Assembly: GCA_905331475.1 (NCBI GenBank) | Contig: CAJNYU010002094.1 | Coordinates: forward strand, 62,001 to 126,000 | Source of the DNA: Rotaria socialis | Lineage: Eukaryota; Rotifera; Eurotatoria; Philodinida; Philodinidae | Reading direction: 5' to 3' | DNA length: 64,000 nucleotides | Shown here: positions 63,709 to 64,000 of the stretch, in pieces | Layout of the letters: each line of letters begins with the position of its first letter | How positions within the stretch are numbered: position 1 is the first letter of the stretch | Notes under the pieces: generated by a model | Database searches by the model: none | Told to the model about the DNA's origin: nothing | Seen by the model: only the letters and a program-made list of their open reading frames with translations | Made by a program: the position numbers and the translations under genes

Positions 63709-64000
63709 CTACAACATAAGAACAACATTGAAATCTTTACAAATATCGAAGACTTTTACTGCGATGCCTTTTTATTCATCTATTTAGCGAAAAATCAATT
63801 AGTTCGATAGGTAATACATGAGAAAGAATGGCCCGATTCTAAAAACTATTGCCTATATTAATTTCGAAGTTTTCCTATTTTAGTAGATGTCGAGGATCTA
63901 TAAATCGCATTGATTGAATTATACTTTCTCATGTTTTAACATTTGTTACTATAACATTATTATGATTGAACGTGGTAAGTAGTGGTATGCATGCTTGTTT
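63709..64000. other. intron of the L1-type gene running to the window edge
   Basis: AT-rich sequence upstream of the exon that begins at 63708 on the minus strand. No further exon is seen before the window ends. Confidence 0.5.

Overview
This is an AT-rich eukaryotic window, most likely from an animal and most plausibly a bdelloid rotifer. The evidence is mixed. Introns are very short (mostly 45-80 bp) with GTAAG-type donors and TTTAG-type acceptors. The genes are clearly metazoan: intermediate filament, L1-type adhesion molecule, Friend-of-GATA, anoctamin, cholinesterase-like. Intergenic DNA is compact in places, there are trans-splice-like acceptors between co-directional genes, and a short TGTGGG tract is present, a hexamer I recall as the bdelloid telomere repeat. 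No ribosomal or mitochondrial marker is present, so the taxonomic call is an inference.

Layout: 1-176 looks like the end of an exon or a decayed exon. 2089-9200 (+) is a large Q/N/P-rich nuclear-type protein with a short leucine zipper; its 5' end is unresolved. 11066-15687 is a repeat island. It holds foldback elements, about 80-bp tandem monomers leading into a broken non-LTR retrotransposon ORF1 with zinc knuckles, a 60-bp tandem duplication with TGTGGG units, and a CCGGTTA-rich element containing an assembly N. 16243-18496 (-) is a cholinesterase-family alpha/beta hydrolase with altered active-site residues. 22333-23427 (+) is an unrecognised single-exon basic protein. 25018-25338 is a perfect-ended foldback element. 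30622-32235 (+) is a disordered protein ending in SILK and RVxF-like protein phosphatase 1 docking motifs. 33618-36976 (+) is a Friend-of-GATA (ZFPM) orthologue. 38172-43549 (+) is an anoctamin (TMEM16). 43818-45472 (+) is a cytoplasmic intermediate filament protein.

The right side is dominated by minus-strand genes. NMD3 (57476-55197), USP8 (55124-50486), PSMC4/RPT3 (50333-48413) and POLDIP3/SKAR (48213-46604) lie head-to-tail with only 72, 152 and 199 bp between coding regions. Each gap carries at least one 3' splice acceptor just before the next ATG. This is the arrangement expected of a spliced-leader polycistron. It would co-express 60S export, endosomal deubiquitination, the proteasome base and an mRNA-export/translation adaptor. 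Upstream of it is another foldback element (57842-58128). Then 59355-63708 (-) is the 3' part of an L1CAM/neuroglian-type gene whose 5' end lies beyond the window.

Exon boundaries were read by eye from GT/AG sites, and every listed exon chain keeps an open frame. Predicted lengths for NMD3 (507 aa) and PSMC4 (418 aa) agree with the family lengths I recall. Intergenic stretches without a gene are listed individually.
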